In this document: positions 28,545-30,536 of the stretch, one piece after another
Numbering within the stretch: position 1 is the first letter of the stretch
How the letters are laid out: each line of letters begins with the position of its first letter
Source of the DNA: Candidatus Nealsoniibacteriota bacterium
GTDB taxonomy: Bacteria > Patescibacteriota > Minisyncoccia > Minisyncoccales > PWPS01
Length of the DNA stretch: 30,536 nt
Assembly (NCBI GenBank): GCA_003561025.1
Contig: PWII01000011.1
Span: 1-30,536, forward strand
Direction: 5' to 3'
The notes under the pieces: generated by a model
What the model was told of the DNA's origin: nothing
The model's input: only the letters and a program-made list of their open reading frames with translations
Database searches by the model: none
Program-made: the position numbers and the translations under genes

Positions 28545-30536
28545 ATGTCTAAAAATAACCAAAATCAAAAAAGTCCCTTTTCGCAAAAAGAAGAAGAGAT
28601 AATAGATTTTTGGAAAGAGAATAAGATATTTGAAAAGTCGGTAGAAAAAGAGGCGCCTCAGGGAAACTATGTTTTTTATGATGGCCCACCCTTTATTACG
28701 GGACTTCCGCACTATGCAACACTTCTCCCAAGCATTGCAAAAGATGCTATACCGCGATATTTCACAATGAAAGGATATAGAGTGGAGCGTATTTGGGGAT
28801 GGGATTGCCATGGAATTCCGGCAGAAAATAGAGTGGAAAAGAATTTGGGGTTAAGAAACAAAAAGGATGTAGAAAAATTAGGAGTAGAAAAATTTGTTTG
28901 TGCGTGTAGAGAATATGTCAGCGATAGCTCTGCTCAATGGGAGTGGTATATAGACAGGATAGGGCGATGGGTTGATTTTAAGAACGCATACAAGACAATG
29001 GATTTAGAGTTTATGGAGAGTGTTATTTGGGCTTTTAAAACTCTTTATGATAAAGATTTAATCTATGAAGGATATAGAACATCTTTGCATTGTCCTCGAT
29101 GTGCCACCCCCCTTTCAAAATTTGAAATAACGATGGATGCCGGCTCTTATAAAGAGATAGAAGATGACTCGATTATTGTTGAGTTTAAGGCAGAAGAGAA
29201 TCTATTCTTTTTAGCTTGGACAACAACCCCCTGGACGCTTCCGGGAAATTTGGCGCTAGCGGTTGGCGAAAAGATAGATTATCTCTTTGTAGAAAGCAAA
29301 GGGAAGAGATATGTATTAGCAAAGGAGAAGGTAGAAGAACTATTTAAAGATAGAGACTTTAAGATAGTTAAAGAGATTAAAGGGAAAGACCTTGTTGGAT
29401 TGAGCTATGAACCTATTTTTGATTTAAAAAATAAGAAGATAAAGGAGAGCAAAGCAACCTTCAAGGTTTATGGTGCTGAATTTGTAAATACTGATGAAGG
29501 GACAGGGATTGTTCATATTGCTCCCAATTTTGGAGAGGATGATTTTGAACTTGGAAAAAGGGAAGGAATGCCGATAGTTGAACTGATGGATGAAAATGGT
29601 ATCTATACAAAAGAGGCTGGAGAATGGGACGGCTATTATTTCAAAAAAGCGACCAAAAAGGCGCTAACTGACTTAGAAGGAAAGATGTTTTTAAAAGAAA
29701 AGGGTGTTCATTCTTATCCCTTTTGCTATAGGTGTGATACCTCTCTTATACACAAGACCCAAAAGGCTTGGTATTTAAGGACAGACAGAGTAAGAAAAAG
29801 AATGATAGAGACTAATAAAAATATTAACTGGGTGCCGAATTACTTTAAAGAAGGAAGATTTAAACATAATTTGGAAAATGCGCCTGATTGGTGTTTATCG
29901 CGTTCAAGATATTGGGGCTCTCCTGTTCCTGTCTGGAAATGTAGTTGTGGCAGTATCAAGGTTGTAGAATCAATAGCAGAGATAGAAAAATTAAGTGGCA
30001 AAAAGATAGATGACCTTCATAGGCCGAAGATAGATGAAATTACCTTTCCTTGCAAGGAGTGCGGGGGAGAGATGAAAAGAGTTTTGGAAGTTCTCGATTG
30101 CTGGTTTGAGTCAGGATCAATGCCCTTTGCTCAGTTTAACTACCCCTTCAAAAAGAAAAAAGAATGGAGTAATCTTTTTCCTGCAGACTTTATTATAGAA
30201 TATACGGGTCAACTAAGAGGATGGTTTTATTATCTGCATCTATTATCAAATGCTCTATTTGACTCGGAGGCATTTAAGAATGTTATTGTTACCGGTGTTT
30301 TAGCCGGAAATGATGGAAGAAAGATGAGTAAGTCTTTGGGAAATTATCCTGACCCGAAGATAGTTTTGGATAAATATGGTAGTGACGCACTAAGAATATA
30401 CTTTATGTCCAATCCGATTATGGTTGGCGGAGATACCAGTTTATCTGAGATAGAAATTAAAGACGCTTTAAGAAAAAATATTATTCTTCTATTTAACGTC
30501 TTTAGCTTTTATAAGCCCTTTGCAGAAGAAAAGAAA
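28545..30536 (+). CDS. ileS: Isoleucyl-tRNA synthetase, eukaryote/archaea-type (3' end outside window)
   Basis: 664 codons are open from ATG 28545 to the window end without a stop, so the gene is cut by the edge. The sequence GPPFITGLPHYAT belongs to the eukaryote-like (type 2) IleRS rather than the usual bacterial type with NGxxHIGH. The HIGH position reads HYAT (56-59). GWDCHGIPAENRVEK follows. The editing domain has AWTTTPWTLPGNLALAV and GTGIVHIAPNFGEDD. A zinc-knuckle-like CSCG...CKECGG pair and ESGSMPFAQFNYPF precede KMSKSLGNYPDP (593-604). Type 2 enzymes are generally less sensitive to mupirocin. Confidence 0.96.
   Translation, partial: MSKNNQNQKSPFSQKEEEIIDFWKENKIFEKSVEKEAPQGNYVFYDGPPFITGLPHYATLLPSIAKDAIPRYFTMKGYRVERIWGWDCHGIPAENRVEKNLGLRNKKDVEKLGVEKFVCACREYVSDSSAQWEWYIDRIGRWVDFKNAYKTMDLEFMESVIWAFKTLYDKDLIYEGYRTSLHCPRCATPLSKFEITMDAGSYKEIEDDSIIVEFKAEENLFFLAWTTTPWTLPGNLALAVGEKIDYLFVESKGKRYVLAKEKVEELFKDRDFKIVKEIKGKDLVGLSYEPIFDLKNKKIKESKATFKVYGAEFVNTDEGTGIVHIAPNFGEDDFELGKREGMPIVELMDENGIYTKEAGEWDGYYFKKATKKALTDLEGKMFLKEKGVHSYPFCYRCDTSLIHKTQKAWYLRTDRVRKRMIETNKNINWVPNYFKEGRFKHNLENAPDWCLSRSRYWGSPVPVWKCSCGSIKVVESIAEIEKLSGKKIDDLHRPKIDEITFPCKECGGEMKRVLEVLDCWFESGSMPFAQFNYPFKKKKEWSNLFPADFIIEYTGQLRGWFYYLHLLSNALFDSEAFKNVIVTGVLAGNDGRKMSKSLGNYPDPKIVLDKYGSDALRIYFMSNPIMVGGDTSLSEIEIKDALRKNIILLFNVFSFYKPFAEEKK

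Noticed and set aside
1..30536. Mobile element, prophage or integron
   Set aside because: No transposase, integrase, phage structural gene or flanking target duplication is seen; the gene content is housekeeping plus one signalling island.

Overview
This window is AT-rich, densely packed bacterial chromosome. It fits a member of the Candidate Phyla Radiation (Patescibacteria), perhaps Parcubacteria-like. The lineage is inferred from gene style, not from a marker tree: few Shine-Dalgarno sites, short overlapping genes, a stand-alone PolA-type 5' nuclease without a polymerase domain, a MurE-like ligase lacking its N-terminal domain, a single-subunit Elp3, a histidine kinase with an AAHQLRTPLSGIKW box, and a eukaryote-type IleRS. 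The normal-length greA ends in UGA, so UGA is a stop codon here; this argues against the UGA=Gly lineages (Gracilibacteria/Absconditabacteria). I see no insertion sequence, prophage or CRISPR array.

Layout. 1-489 is the 3' end of an unknown gene, overlapping tail-to-tail with the minus-strand block rpmH-rnpA-yidC-jag (476-2108, promoter 2142-2170). tRNA-Arg(UCG) and a perfect 23-bp inverted repeat precede cca. A palindrome and a sigma70-type promoter lead to nusA and clpP. A 308-bp gap with a promoter and a possible 49-codon ORF precedes rny, followed by a terminator and minus-strand tRNA-Pro(UGG) and tRNA-Gly(UCC).

8147-14493 is the most unusual part. A PolA-type 5' nuclease gene is followed almost without gaps by three tandem paralogues of about 200 residues (family not recognised), a PAS/coiled-coil protein and a PAS-PAS histidine kinase. 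A promoter then drives two receiver-only response regulators, the first with a duplicated acidic tail. This looks like an uncharacterised sensory island.

14550-19683 holds mutM (GTG start, fourth zinc-ligand Cys replaced by Phe), holA, convergent rpsT, then ruvA, a MurE-like ligase, a 45-residue basic protein and a NIF3-family protein. A terminator inside the elp3 3' end separates these from elp3 (minus). Divergent from elp3 is a methyltransferase resembling Trm9/ALKBH8. Together they suggest a eukaryote-like cm5U-to-mcm5U wobble-uridine pathway; all three tRNAs in the window have U34. A two-TM protein and an MgtC-domain protein follow.

23056-24762 carries greA (with a structured leader), an HD-domain phosphohydrolase and a half-length MFS protein. 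Minus-strand ssrA (tmRNA), infC (non-AUG start), rpmI and rplT appear to form one transcription unit, with smpB divergent from ssrA. argS and the 5' part of ileS close the window. Most of the window is therefore information processing (translation, tRNA maturation and modification, transcription elongation, repair), with one signalling island embedded.
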